Assembly: GCA_963995525.1 (NCBI GenBank)
Contig: OZ023213.1
Span: 53,752,622 to 53,816,621 of the forward strand
Source: Escarpia spicata
Lineage: Eukaryota > Annelida > Polychaeta > Sabellida > Siboglinidae
DNA: 64,000 nucleotides
Direction: 5' to 3'
Each line of letters begins with the position of its first letter. Position 1 is the stretch's first letter. Positions 13,362 through 28,329 of the stretch are shown one piece after another. A program made the translations under genes and the position numbers. Below the pieces are notes generated by a model, which was not told where the DNA came from, did not search any database, and worked only from the letters and a program-made list of their open reading frames with translations.

Positions 13362-13678
13362 GCACTTTTCGCCCGACCCGACCAGATCCGATCATACCAA
13401 ACTCCCTCCGACTTCAGTGTATCCACTACACCGACCAACATTGACTGTGCTATACCCAAAGCTGGCGTGACGTCATAATCACGTAAGCTTGAACAGTTTC
13501 GAATATGTCAGATTGACACCGACTAGTTCCGACGTAGTCGAAAGTTTTCAAGTTTGCGTGATTATGACGTTACACCGGCTTTGAGTATAGCGCAGTCGGT
13601 GTCGGTCGGTGTAACGTATACACTGCAGTCGGAGAGAATCTGGTCTGATCGGATCTGGTCGAGTCGGGCGAAAAGTGC
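13362..13678. mobile_element. Foldback MITE of a second family
   Basis: A 317-bp inverted repeat with ends GCACTTTTCGCCCGACCCGA and, inverted, GCACTTTTCGCCCGACTCGA. Arms of about 120 bp share the GATCCGATCA and CGTCATAATCACG blocks. No coding sequence, and only one copy was seen in the window. Confidence 0.7.
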
Positions 13679-13829
13679 CATGCAGTGTATTATGACGTTT
13701 CAACTTGCACTAAATGGCTGGTGTTTTATTTATGTTTATTACATTGTATGGTTAACCTTGTAACGTTGTGGAAGTACAACACTTGTGAGTGTATTAAATA
13801 ACGTGTTTGCAGATGCTTGGAAGGATCGT

Positions 13830-14990
13830 GTATTGTATTGTATTGTATTGTATTGTATTTATTCAGATTCTAACAGGTCCAGGGGACCCAGTAACACGAC
13901 TGATAAATGAAACAATACATATAAATAATAAAACAATAATAGAATAATAAAAACAATAAGAACAATAAGGACATAAAAACACACAATATCATCATCAAAT
14001 ATACCAGGCAAACATATGTTATACATATAAATGTCTTTGAATTGAGGATCTAAATGGTTCAGCTCCTGAATATATATCACTTGGATCTCTTAAATACAAT
14101 GTGTTGAAAGTAGTAATACATCTATTCAAAACACAGTGTTTAATGTTGATTCTGCTATTGGAAACTCTAAAAGGGATGTAGTTTCGTAGAGATCGCGAAG
14201 GACAGTGAAATTGGATAGCCCCTACCAGATGCGACGAGTCTAGTTGGAAGTGCACACACTTGTGTAAAAACATAAGATCTGCAACTTGTCTACGATGTTG
14301 AAGGGAAGGTAGTCTAAAATTATGGCAAAGCTCAGGATAGCTGTCAGAGAAGTACTGTATTTTGGATTTGTAACATATATATTTAATGAATTTCTTTTGA
14401 ACTCGTTTGATTTTGTCAATAAACGGACGTTGCCAGGGATTCCAGATAACACTGCAATACTCCAACTGGCTTCTGACTAGAGATATATACAAGGATCGCA
14501 AAGCCTGTACATCGGTATATGTTGTGAAAACGCGATTAATAAAACCACTCATCTTAAAAGCTTTACAAACACAACGATTAATATGATCTATAAAAAATCA
14601 AACTGTCGGTCAATGTGATACCGAGATCTTTGACAGCGGTGACCTTGGGCAGAGACTGGCTTAAAATCGTGTAGTCACAGGATATACGTTTCTTTTTGTT
14701 AGTGAATGACATTATGTAGCATTTCTCAACGTTAAGTTTAAGGTGCCATGTCTCACACCAAAGACATACACTGTCCAGATCCTTCACCAACTGACAATCG
14801 GTCACGTAATTTCTTTAAATAATGTGGAATCTTCGACATTTCACATGAATCAACATGATTAGTGAGATCGTTAATATACAAGATAAACAGAAGTGGTCCT
14901 ATTTGTGAACCTTGTGGTACACCAGACAACACTGGCTTCCAGTCAGGTGTTTTGGCTTCGAGGACCACGCGTTGTTTTCGGTGTCGATGT
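13830..14990 (-). mobile_element. Jockey-like non-LTR retrotransposon, 3' end, degenerate
   Basis: On the minus strand, reverse-transcriptase pieces appear in order: GVPQGSQIGPLLFILYINDL, then WHLKLNVEKCYIMSFTNKKK, then SLYISLVRSQLEYCSVIWNP with IKRVQKKFIKYI. Frames are broken between them. The element ends in a TTGTA-type tail (AATAAATACAATACAATAC on the element strand) at 13830-13862. The 5' part is missing, as in typical 5'-truncated copies. Confidence 0.8.
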
Positions 14991-15167
14991 CAAGCAGCGA
15001 CAGTGGTAGGCAACAAGTGACAGACTCTCCGGTAAGACACTCTATTTTATTGGCCATTTTGGAATGACGCTGTTCATTCACCAACTTTCGACCTGGAACC
15101 ACAGGACTTCTGAAGACGGTGGGAAGGAGAGATGGTGTTGGAGAAAGTTCGCGGTGTCGAGGAAGGT

Positions 15168-15420
<253 letters not shown>

Positions 15421-18400
15421 ATCGGTTAAATAAATAAATCAAATATGTTAAATAAGTTAAATAAGTTACAACAGTTTTTAAAAAGTTAAATCATCTCACA
15501 AATCATCTCAGGCTCACTCAGTGTCAGACTGGCAGAGATGGAGGAAAACGAAGCTCAGTTACTTATTCATTAGTCTTATTGACGAGGGAACAAAAAAGTT
15601 TCGAGTGCGGTTCAATTTGCAGTGAGGGAGTTGAAAGCGGCGGGCAGAAGGAAGTAGTTTATAGCAGATAGTGTTGGAGATATCTCGCGTTGTCCATGAC
15701 GGCGTTGTTGGAGATTTTTCGCGATGCCGTTCAACAATTTAGTTGTGGTGTCAATTATTGATGTTATGATTACTCTCGCTATACGTCACGATTTAAAATC
15801 AAACAGAACTAGTTCCTCCAAACAGAATTAGTTCCTTTGAAGCGGAACTAGTTCCCTCCAAGCGGAACTCATGCTTCCGCGCGGAGGGGGTAAGTCTACG
15901 AGCCTGGTATATACGACGTAGTTGATTCAGAGTAGTCGTGGTGGTTAGCGACAGGTGTTTCAATCACAATAAATCATACACAGTTTATACATTTATAGAC
16001 CAAGCTATTGTTGTAAGCTGTCGATTAAAGACAGATGGTCTAACAGGAATCAGGCGAGTTCGGTCTGAATCCGATTAAGGTTTAATAATAGGACTAGTTG
16101 TTCAAGAAACGATAACCGGCTGTTGTGAGTTGGCAAACATTTCAGTAGGGGCGGTGCAGAGTTAATGGCCATATCCTGGGATAAAATGTGCTGTGTTCCA
16201 CAATAACAAATGATGTATGCACTTTCAGATGATGCTATTAAAATACGTTTATGAATCGCATAAGAGCGTACAAGATAAAAAGAACTTCTAAATTTGCTGT
16301 CTTACGGAAACTGCCGAGTGACAGCGGCGTGAGATTCCGTGACGTCACTTGTGAAAACAGCCGCCAGCCTGGACCGCCCTGACTGATTGACCGCCGCCCC
16401 GCGCGTGACCCGCCTCGTGTAAACAACTCATACAATGGTGGCCGGTGAGTTGAGAGCGGTGTCTCTTCCGTTACCGAGACCAGTGCATACGATGAGCAAA
16501 TATATTTTCGTGACAGTGATGATGACATTTGAGAGATTAATGTTGTTTCTGCTGATGTTAGATTGCCTGGTGTCGGTGCGATGCTACGTATACAGGCCGA
16601 GGCATAAACCTGTCGTGAGAGTCCGGCAACTCACTGACGGCTGGCTGTTGAGTTTGTTGTGGTGAAATGGCCAGTGGTGTTACTGTGGTACTCTACTCTT
16701 CCACCTCATAAGATATATCCATCGGCAGATCTGAACCACAAGCGATGCTATTCGCCGTAGGCGTAGCATGGATCCCGTCCTTTACATACAACATTTTCAT
16801 TTTCTGCCGACAAATTTGAATTTCCAGTCAAACCCTGAATTGCCACTGTTTTCCACAACACATATCTTCATCACAATTATTCATGTTAATGATAAAAAAT
16901 AGCTGAAATATAATTATAATGAAATAACATTTAGCCGCGTAGACCGTGAGACCGACTGACCGTGCAACCGGTTCCACGAGTGACGTCACGTATCTGCGCC
17001 GTCGGACGTTTCCGGAAAACAGACATTTCCAGGTTTGCAATGTGACCGGTCACTGTTTAAGACCAATTTTATCAATGTTTTGGCAAACATGTGGCTTCGA
17101 ATTTGTGATAACATTGAATAACCCACATGTACAAGTATATTTACATAATTCTCTGGAAAAAACATTTGGACAAGATATGCCCTTTAAAGCAACTACGTGG
17201 TAAGGATACATCAAGTTTGTATTCCAACAGCATTGCTAAACGGCGCACATTGTACAGGTACATATACACATTTTGAAATTGAAATCTAAAATATACAATA
17301 CAAATTAACAAAATAGCTAAGTAACAAAATGTACATTTTGCAAAAACAATTGCGATGGGAAAGGACACTCCTACAAAGATCAACACTGTTTGGAGGCAAG
17401 CAAAGTAAAACATTACATATCCATTATGTATCTAAGCCTAAGTTAAAAAAAACCTCGAATAATGGTTATCTCAACACTTTTTTTAAAGTCTTTCTTTTGC
17501 ATACCGTGTTTGATGATTGTTATGTTGATGTGTTTCGTGTCTTGTGTGCGCGTATAAGCACGCGTACGATTATACAAAATGAAATACTGTATTGTACTTT
17601 TATGAATTGTGTTACACTCATTTTTTTTTTTTTTAATTCACTTGGCACATGTAGCAGTTTAGTATAATGCACAGATTACTGACATGGACTGCCTAAAACA
17701 GCAACAGGCTATATTATTGTTCAGGGTTACGTAACTTTATATACATAAGAATCGTTATGACACCTTATACAATAATGGCCATCGCTAATGGTCAAAGTGC
17801 CAATAGCGAGGAAAAATCTGTTTAAGAAATCGTTTATTTTCTGTGAAATTTTTATTTTAAATGCTAGTATTAAGTAAACTGTTTGCAGCAGAACATGTAT
17901 GAAATGGTGTGATATGAGTGTTTTATTTATTTAATCATTATTATTTAAATATTATTTTTAATACAAATTTGTAGTGCAAATTATTATGTGTTTTACCAAT
18001 TTTATGCGTTATATCAATTTTATTACTGACATTTCAGTGTGTATCTAAAGGAAAATTTCCGTTTTTAAATCGATTTTTTTCAACGGACAAAAAGATTATT
18101 GAATCTTGAAACACATTGTGTCTCCGACCGTTTATTAGTTACATTATTTGTAGCCTTGTATTTGCATAAACTGGCATAAAACATACCGGCTCCACCTCCT
18201 CGGAGTACATTTTGTAAACATATCTAGCTCACATCGTCTTTCTTCGCAGAGTTCATCTGCGGGAAAAAACAAATTACTAGGTATATGGCAAAATGGCGGT
18301 GAAACGAGGTTGCATCATATTTCACAATATTTGAGATTTAGTTGGATTGTGTTAGCCGACTAATAGCATTGGAAAACATCGGTCAACAAGCTTATTTTGT

Positions 18401-19185
18401 TGCCGCTGCTCGGAAATACGACATTATTTTAGACGTCGGACCTATGTTGTGCTTTGTCATGTTGGAAAATGTTAATTACTCATGTAAAGGCCCTAGACAA
18501 GAATGTTTTGTTAAAATGTTGATACAGATAAATGTTTAGATCAAATTTCCCGTCGCAACCTTTTTGTGAAGTCGCTGTACTAGGCTCTGTAACGACTAAG
18601 TAATTCTACCAGACCGTCATCACCGGTGGACGGTAGGATGACGTCATTCTACAAGAATGTCGTCCCCAGAAGGATGGCGTCAAGACAGCACAATACGTCA
18701 GAATGAATTCGAGGTAAGGGTATCAGATCGTCGTCCCCAGAAGGATGGCGTCAAGACAGCACAATACGTCAGAATGAATTCGAGGTAAGGGTATCAGATC
18801 AGGCCTGAGAATTTCGTCGATGAACCGATGTGGATTATGGTTCCAGTTAATCTCGACCGGAGTTATGTAGTGCCCAATCACACACTGACCACTTCACTTG
18901 TATGGTCTCCTTCCAGCAAGATAACACACTTCCTTCTAACAGTTGAGTTGCTGCTTTGATGGTTGTGGCCTGTAATCACGATACCAAGGGAAGGTGATTG
19001 ATGTTTTGGCGAGCTTCAGAGGGTGCACATCGAAGTGGATTGTTGGCGAGCCTCACGGGAGGTGCAAATGGAGTATTTTGGAAGGCATCAGTCCCCAATA
19101 TTCATCACCTTCCGACACCAGTGGATAATATTACCATTGCACAGATATGCGTAAAACGAAAGTGGGACGTTTCGTTTGACTCTGA
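15421..19185. other. Mostly unique intergenic sequence
   Basis: No gene recognised. Two TGACGTCA (CRE-type) palindromes occur at 16340 and 16981 in moderately GC-rich stretches. An exact ~70-bp tandem duplication lies at 18655-18800. The remainder is AT-rich and featureless to me. Confidence 0.4.
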
Positions 19186-19189
19186 CTAC

Positions 19190-19745
<556 letters not shown>

Positions 19746-20119
19746 ATGTGTTTACTCTTCCAAGTTTGTAAGACAACGTAATAACACACTATTTTATAAA
19801 GAGTACGCGTCACGTCCAGAGTAACACAGTCGTGGTCATCGAGCGGGACTGAACGTATTGGCCATCGTTGCGGTAGTCAGCGTTCTCTCGCTCACACGAA
19901 CTAATGAGATCAGTCAAAGCAGTATTTATGCAAATTGAGCAGCAGCTGGCACGGATACGGCGCCGAGCTGACACGTACAGTCGATTTTAGACGACTTAGA
20001 ACCATTTGGCGCTGACACTTATTCAGTTACATCGGTCGACGGTGATACAATTGGCGTCGTTCTCACACACGCCGGTAGCAGGCGCTGTTCAGTTATGTTC
20101 TGCTTGGAAGGTATGCATA

Positions 20120-20300
20120 CATTCATCGTATACGCTAGCACACGTCGCGTACACCAACATACACATCACGTACACCAACACACACTCTGCGTACACCGAC
20201 ACACACAACGGGTACACCGACATACACATCGCGTACACAGAAACGTACATCACGTACACAAATACATTTTCATGGCATAGACCGATACATACATCACATC
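20120..20300. repeat. ~21-bp repeat
   Basis: About 8 units of TACACCAACATACACATCACG with variants. Confidence 0.85.
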
Positions 20301-20461
20301 GCGTAACTGTCTTGTTATGCTAGGTGTACTATTGGATTTAGTGTATTGTTGGGTGTACTGCTAGATTTAATGGCTTCCTTCTTCTGGCATGACAGAAGGC
20401 AGTGAAGTGTGTACAGCGTGTTCTCACACCATCTCTAAAGGAAATTATGTTTCAATGGCTG

Positions 20462-21118
<657 letters not shown>

Positions 21119-21654
21119 TCGATTTATCTACGTGGCGAAATCCACTAAAACGACATAACAAACTTCCAGTACAAATACGTAGGAAATCCTCTGCACCTCG
21201 CCCTATCAAATACAGTGGGTCCTATGATATGGGGGCGATCAAAATTGGGTCGCCAAGCCACGTTGAATGGGTCGTCAAGAGACTATAGTGACTGCTCCAA
21301 CTTTTCTTTATTGTTTTTCTTGTCCGTATCAGATGCATGCGAGACTTATTTATGCCAAATCTTGCATGACTATTTAACACCGTATATAGCAGCATCACAT
21401 GGCATTTCTAATCCTTGCGACATTCGATGTAATATCGATCGTCTCCAGGCTTCTAGTATGAGCGCACTGTGCGAAAATCGGTGCCATTTTATTCACCCTA
21501 TATCGATGCCTGCGTCAATAAACTAGTAATTCAAGATGATTTAGTAATTCCTATAAGTTCGGCAAACACATTCAAAATAATGTTATCGTTTATTTATGTT
21601 ATATATTCATGCTACTTAAGGTATTATTTATCACGTTTATTGTTTGAGTCGCCA

Positions 21655-22370
21655 AGCACGTCCACGCGTTTACAACTGGAATACTTAAACAAGGTCACCT
21701 ACCTAGGCAGCAGTATCAGTCTACAAGGAGGTGCAGAAGAAGACATCAAAACACAATTGGGAAATGCCACGTCAGCAATATACAATGGCTATGGAGATAC
21801 TCAGCGTACTCTCGACAATGAAACTCAGAATCTACCAGAGCAATGTCCTCTCTGTGCTCCTGTACGGCTCGGAGTACTTGCGCACGACACACCAACACAC
21901 CAACACACCAACACACCAACACACCAACACACCAACACACCAATAGACTCACCAACTTCCACAACACCTGCTTAAGGAAGACACTGAAAGTATTCTGACC
22001 CGAGACCATCAACAACACGAGACTCCGCCAAGCAACAAATTAACAACATATCTGCCTCACCCTGAACAAGGAAGTGGACATGGCTCGGTCACGTCTACAG
22101 GATGAGCAGCGACATGCCGACAAAACCATCACTGACCTGGACGCCAGAAGGATATAGAAAAAGAGGCAGACTAAAAACAACTTGGCGACGAATAACAGAA
22201 GAAATGAAGACTGCTAGGCTGACCTGCGGCACAGCAGCAAGGAGAGTCCAAGACAGAGGGGTCTGGGCTGACCTGCGGCACTGCAGCAAGGAGAGTCCAA
22301 GACAGAGGGGTCTAGATCTTGTGCGAGCATTATGTGCCACACGGCACGAAGAGGATAAGTAAGTATGTAT
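21655..22370 (+). mobile_element. RTE-like retrotransposon, RT C-terminal region, degenerate
   Basis: Typical RTE C-terminal motifs occur in several frames: VTYLGSSISLQGGAEEDIKT, KLRIYQSNVLSVLLYGSEYL, LTWTPEGYRKRGRLKTTWRR and VRALCATRHEED. They are interrupted by an 8-bp CCAACACA array (21890-21945) and a tandem duplication of about 51 bp (22219-22315). A TATG/GTAC microsatellite follows at 22360-22430. Confidence 0.8.
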
Positions 22371-22439
22371 GTAGGTATGTATGTTATTGTATGTATGCCT
22401 GTACGTACGTACGTACGTACGAGTATGTATCAACACTCC

Positions 22440-23225
22440 TGTGCGCGTTTCCATCCGGAGGATGTCATCCTTTTGCTTTGATGCGGCAGCAGTCTCTTTA
22501 AGGTTGATCCTGTTTTTTGCAGTAGAATGTGTTGAAAGTGCCCAGCAACACAAAATAACATATCTGACTTTTCAAAGAACAAAACTGTTCATGGATTGGA
22601 TGAACGTTTCAGCATCTGATGTTCCTGTGGGAGTATTCTTCAGTGTTGTTCAGCTGCCAGAGTGTCAGCCTCTGGTGTGTCATGTTGTACTAATACCGAA
22701 CATTTACAGTTTGTTGATCTTTTTCGCGTTTGTCTAATTGTTTTCCGTAGGCAGATTTTGGTATTGGAGGTTTTTCCCAAAGAAATCCGAAGAAATAGTT
22801 TGTTTGGACATGATGATGGCGGCGCAATGATGACGCCTCGTTTTGATTTAGCGAAATGTGAAAATTATCATACGTTGGTTTCATGTGCTTTTTCGACTAA
22901 AAGTCACTATATAACATAATATAAGATAGCTTATTATGCCTGTACAACGTACTTGGTGTACACTTCATGGGTAATTCGATACAAAACATCATATACACAA
23001 ATCATAATTTATTTAATATTGTCTCAGTCAGATTATGTCAAGAGTTAATGGCTGTTAATGGCTGCTATGGTCGTTGGCACAAAGGACCACCTCATTCGAC
23101 TCGTCCTTGCCTTGTATAGGCACGCAGTCGCCTTCCCGGTGGCAGCAACTTGAAGCACTTGGACAATGGGTGATCTTTGTCTTTCATAACTGATTTTGCT
23201 TTAGCCAGGATGCATGTTAGACTGT
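22440..23225. other. Unique spacer
   Basis: Nothing recognised apart from short uninformative frames. Confidence 0.4.
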
Positions 23226-23229
23226 TGCC

Positions 23230-24205
23230 GATTTTCTGGGCTCTTTTCACAATTCTTTCAAGGATGTTTCTGTGACCGGCTTTCGTGCATGGGTACCTCT
23301 TCGCATCTCTTTCAGGGTGCTTTCTACTGTTGACTTGTAGTAGAGTTCCAGTATGGTTCTGTCGATCTGGAAACTGCCCAGCATCCTAAGTTGGTACAGT
23401 CTCTGGTTGCATCGCTTAGCACAGCTGTTCACGTGTTCGGACCAATTGAGATCATATTGCATGGTCACACCCAAGTATCGGAATGACCGAACAATTTCAA
23501 CGTCTTCCTCATTGATCTTCACTGTTGTAGAGGGTGCAGCATTTCTCCTGAAATTAATCACCATCTCTTTGGTTTCTTGGCGTTCAGCATCAAATGGTTG
23601 TCGATGCACTAAGTCACAAGCTGTCGGATTTCATTTATGTAGGCTGCTTCGTCTTCACTGGAGATCACGCCTACGCAGGCAGTATCATCTGTGTATTTCA
23701 GGAGGAGGCATGTTTCAGATGTTGCAGTACAATCGCTCGTGTAGATGGAGAAGAGTATCGGCGAGAGAACCGTTCCTTGAGGCGCGCCGGTGTTCAGGGG
23801 CAGCATGCTGGATCGGTGATTCCCAATGGTGACGTACTGCTGACGATCCACAAACAAGTCAAGGATCCACTATCGGATAAACGCATTGTCATGTAGCACT
23901 GATGTGCATATGGTGTTGAAAGCCAAACTGAAGTCCAGAAACAGGATTTTTGTTTACGTGCCAGGAGTCTTCAGGTGTTCCAGAACCGAGTGGTGCACGG
24001 TGAGACGTGCATCCGGTACGCCAATTGCATTGGGTGGGAGATGCGAGAGAGTTCGTGACTGAGGTGGTCAAGAACGAGTATTTCGAAAGTTGTCATTATA
24101 ACTGGTGTCAGTGCCACAGGTCGATAGTCATTCAATGTGTGTTTCGTGAGCGCCGCGTTTCGCGATAAAGGAATACGGCCAATAATGATTGTAACACGCA
24201 TGTTG
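23230..24205 (-). mobile_element. CR1/Rex1-like non-LTR reverse transcriptase, pseudogenised
   Basis: In minus-strand order: LNDYRPVALTPVIMTTFEIL, then GAPQGTVLSPILFSIYTSDC with KYTDDTACVGVISSEDEAAY, then KEMVINFRRN and VRSFRYLGVTMQYDLNWSEH. These are RT blocks with an altered catalytic box (YTDD for YADD). Frames are broken at least twice. Confidence 0.75.
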
Positions 24206-24244
24206 TTGTAAACAGCGTTTCCGATGATCAGTTTTGACTGTAAG

Positions 24245-24504
24245 CTGATGTATACATATGTATGCGTATGTATGCGTATGCGGGATAGTTAACGTTTTGT
24301 TCTTAGACGGCAAATAGTTATATATATATGTATATATATATATGTATATATATATATAATGTATACATTATATATACATTATATATATTTTCCTCTTAGA
24401 CGGCAAATAATTATATATATATATATACATATATCACGATTTATATATATAAATATATATATAAATCGTGATATATGTATATATATATATATATATATAC
24501 ATAT

Positions 24505-24555
<51 letters not shown>
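24245..24555. repeat. (TA)n with internal palindromes
   Basis: TATA-rich tract including the inverted pair ATATATCACGATTTATATAT and its complement around 24425-24480, and a duplicated TCTTAGACGGCAAATA flank (24301, 24395). Confidence 0.95.
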
Positions 24556-24559
<4 letters not shown>

Positions 24560-25189
24560 GTTTCAGAGCAAAACGTGATATATCTATTTTCTTCGTTTTC
24601 AGAAAAAGTCATTTTTGTGCTTCATCCTCAAAGATTAAATAACAACTTGTAAATTAAGTTGATATATATTTAGAATTCATAATCATAGAGAATGATGGCA
24701 AACTCTGAAATAGTTGTTGCACATTTGTTACGTAAAATGTTATTTTTAATGTTTTGTTATCAAAACTCTATATTCATACAGCGCGCGCCGTCAATTCTCG
24801 TAGCGGCATGGCGGTGCTGATTGGCAGAACATGGAGATGTCGCGTTTTAACAAAAAAGACGGATGGCACTTATCGTGTTTTGAAAACAAACGCTCTTTTG
24901 TGGGGGTTGATTGCGTGTTTCTATAAATTAAATAGTATCCTAGCTCAAAATGTGTTCAAGCAAACGTTTATTCCTTTTTGCAAGTTCCTTGCCTAAAACC
25001 AATATGCTAAATTTGTTAACACGTTGTATGGACATCATTCACTTAAATAACATGTACTTTTCAAATTTAGTCGATTGCTTCATCTAATTTTTCCATCAAA
25101 CTTCATTCCAAAAGTGTCACGTAGTTTGACTTTTTCTCATAAACATAGTCGTGTTTCATGAACCTGTGTCCGTTTTAATACATGCTGAA

Positions 25190-27440
25190 CAGAAATCAGT
25201 ACAATATGAACCTCTGGGATCTAGTGATCATAACCAGATCCATTTTAATATAAAAGTACAGTCAGGGAATAATGATAAAAAGCAACGGAGGAGAAACTTC
25301 AACAAAGGCAAATTTATATAAACAGATGAGAAAATATTTAGCACACATAGTCATAGACTGGACTACCTTAATGAAGAACAAGACAGCAACAGAATGTTGG
25401 ACCGTTTTGAGAGATGAGATTGAGGGTATTATTGGAATATTTTCCCCCTGAAAAAGCAAGGGAAGATCGATCAAATGATCCAGAAAGAAACATCTTTCAA
25501 AGGAGGCTATACGTAAGACTGCTTACAAACAAATTATATGGAGAGTTTATAGAGACACTGGAAATACAGAAGACTACAACGACTACAAAGAGACCCTTAA
25601 CCTATTAGAAATTAGAAAATTTAAACGAACGTTTGAGCAAAACTTGGCTAATGATATAAACAATGACAGCAAGAGTTTCTACACTGATGTAAGAAGTAAA
25701 CAGAAGGTTCGAGATAAAGTGGGACCACTTGAAAACAGTGCAGGAAACGTAATATCTGATGGGTTTCAGATGGCAGAGGCCCTAAAAAGGCTTGCATGAG
25801 TATTTCAGCTCAGTGTTTACCACATAAGAGATCAGTTCACTGCCAGTATCCATTACAAAATTTGAGATGATGAATCAGATCACTTAGGGCAGTTGTTTGT
25901 TACTCCTGAAATTGTATCAAGGAAAATTAAGATGATGAAAGAAAACAAATCACCTGGAGTTGATGGGATATTTATAATTGTACAACAAATCAGTATACCA
26001 CTTGCAATATTCTTTAACTTGTCACTTAAAGAGGGAATCGTTCTACTAGAATGTAAAAGAAGCAAATATTACTCCATTATTTAAAAAAGGATCGAGGAGC
26101 AAGACGGAGAATTAGACCAGTTAGTTTAACATCAGTTTTATGCAAATTACTAGAAACACTTATAAGAGATCACATGGCGGAATTCCTTGTAAAACACAAA
26201 TTAATAAATGTATCTCAACATGGGTTCTTAAAGGCTAGGTCTTGTCTAACCAATATGTTGTTTTTTGAAAGAAATTACAAAGTGGGCAGACGATGGGTCA
26301 CCAGTGGATGTTGTCTACTTGGATTTTCAGAAAGCATTTGAGAAAGTGTCACATCAAAGATTGTTGCTTAAACTTACAGCACATGGCATAGGCGATGTTG
26401 TGATCTGCTGGATAGAAACATGGTTGGCAGACAGAGACGGAGTGTAATAGTAGAGGGGGAGATTTAAAACTGGAAACCAGTTTTGACTGTCAGTGTTGGG
26501 CCCTATCTTATTCTTGATATATATAAATGATTTGGATGACGATATATCAAGCAAAGTACTGAAATTGGCAGACGATACTAACGTGTTCAAAGGAGTTAAA
26601 ACAGACGATACTAACGTGTTCAGAGGAGTTAAAACATGCAGATAAACACACTTTACAAGATGATCTGGCCAAATGGTCTGAAAAACAACAAATGTTATTC
26701 AATTTTGGGAAATGTAAATGCATTCACATAGGACATGGAAATGTGAACAAAGAATACGTAATAGGTGATACCATATTATCAGGTAAAACAATAAAGGAAA
26801 AGGATTTAGGAGTGACAGTTTGTGCTGACATTGCTGCTTCAAAGGTTAACCAAATACTAGGGCTAATTAGAAGAAATATCACATATCAGGACAAACAGCT
26901 GTTTGTGCCGCTGTACAAAGCAATAGTTAAAGCTCATTTGGAATATTGTATACAAGCATGGAGGCCATATTGTAAGAAGGACATAGATAAGCTAGAAAGA
27001 GTGCAACGAAGAGCAACTAAGCTGATTCCTGAACTAAAAGATCTTGGTTATGAAAGACGCCTATTAGAATGTGGGTTGACAACATTAGAGACTAGGAGAC
27101 TAAGAGGAGACCAAATAGAAGTTTTAAAAATATTGAATGGTTATGAAGATATTAATAGAAATATTTTCTTCCATCTCAAAGGCATTAGTCAAGGAACAGT
27201 GTAGGTTAGATGTGAGAAAATACTCATTCTCTCAGAGGAAAATATATAACTGGAACAAATTATCTGATGATTGTGTTAATGCTAGCAGTGTGAACATGTT
27301 CAAAAATTAAATTGACAGCTATCTGGGGAGGGCGGGTTATACATAGTTGGACAATTATTGGACTCTCGATAAGCCGAAGGCTTCCTTGTCCACATGCTGT
27401 CTGCAGCTTGTAGCTCTGGGTAGCAGTCTTGTAAATTCTT
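25190..27440 (+). mobile_element. CR1/L2-like LINE, nearly full RT region, frameshifted
   Basis: It starts inside the end of an endonuclease domain (EPLGSSDHNQIHFNI). RT blocks follow: NKSPGVDGI, VDVVYLDFQKAFEKVSHQRL, KLADDTNVF and NQILGLIRRN, then LEYCIQAWRPYCKKDIDKLE with RVQRRATKLIPELKDL. Small indels break the frame, including a 34-bp tandem duplication after LADDTNVF near 26570. The 3' end, with the TTGGACTCTCGATAAGCC block, matches the element at 47.7-48.6 kb, so they are one family. Confidence 0.85.
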
Positions 27441-27444
27441 GTCA

Positions 27445-28325
27445 TTCACATATTACCATTTTTAAAGATAGCGCCCGTGCGCAGCTCCACATTGTCGAGT
27501 TCTTCGTGGTATTTCCATTGGAGCTCCTTAGCTTTGACGTGCACCGCTCTGTCAAGTGTACGTACGTTGCATGGGACTGTGTGTCATGTTCGTTCATAGT
27601 TGTCACTAGAGACATGGTTTTATAAATCACAGCATTCCATTCAATCCAAGATGTCAACTATTGGTCCTGAGATGAGACAACCATAAACACTAGCCCTAGT
27701 TAAAATACAAAAGCCTTTCTTGATGCAATTGCTCCAACTTGTACCAACTCTGCATGCCATACTGTATTGCCATATGTATCGCGAGGGTGCGGACCATGCG
27801 TAATGATGCGCACCCTCTGGTGGAGATCTACAGCTCCCTTAATAGAACTGTTGGATATGATTTCTGGAGGAGGTGAAGTCTATGGCCGTGAGCTCCCCGA
27901 ATCGTTGATACACTGCCTCATCAGTAGCATGCGTCATGTCATGCAACATCTACTTCTATTACAAACATTGCTCGGTCAACGAAATGATAACTGCAGTGGG
28001 GATTCTATAGTAGGGTACTGGCTTCAAGATAATGTCAAAGTGATACAGTGTCACGATATTTTAGTAGTTATGATGCAATATTCAGCCAAACGAGTGATTA
28101 ATAAGTAACTACAAGAAGATTTCATGCTTACATCTAATACTTTGATTCAACTGATATTTTTTTAATGTTTTATAGGCTTAGATTACAAACGATATTTTAG
28201 ATAGTCACATCGACATGACGTGAGTGGAGAAACCACTCAACCAATCACATTGTATTCATCTTCTTCTTAGCGCCCCATGTGCCACACTGCTGTCCAATGT
28301 GTGGCAAACTCGGGACTAGGGGCCG
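27445..28325. other. Unique spacer between LINE remnants
   Basis: No gene recognised on either strand. Confidence 0.4.
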
Positions 28326-28329
28326 TTTC

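Noticed and set aside
16435..16665. 76-aa frame with a hydrophobic segment beside a CRE palindrome, and a possible first exon at ATGGTGGCCG|GTGAGT
   Set aside because: No homology, no partner exon and no second line of evidence.
24754..24996. 80-aa frame near 24.8 kb
   Set aside because: No homology or splice context; AT-rich random opening.
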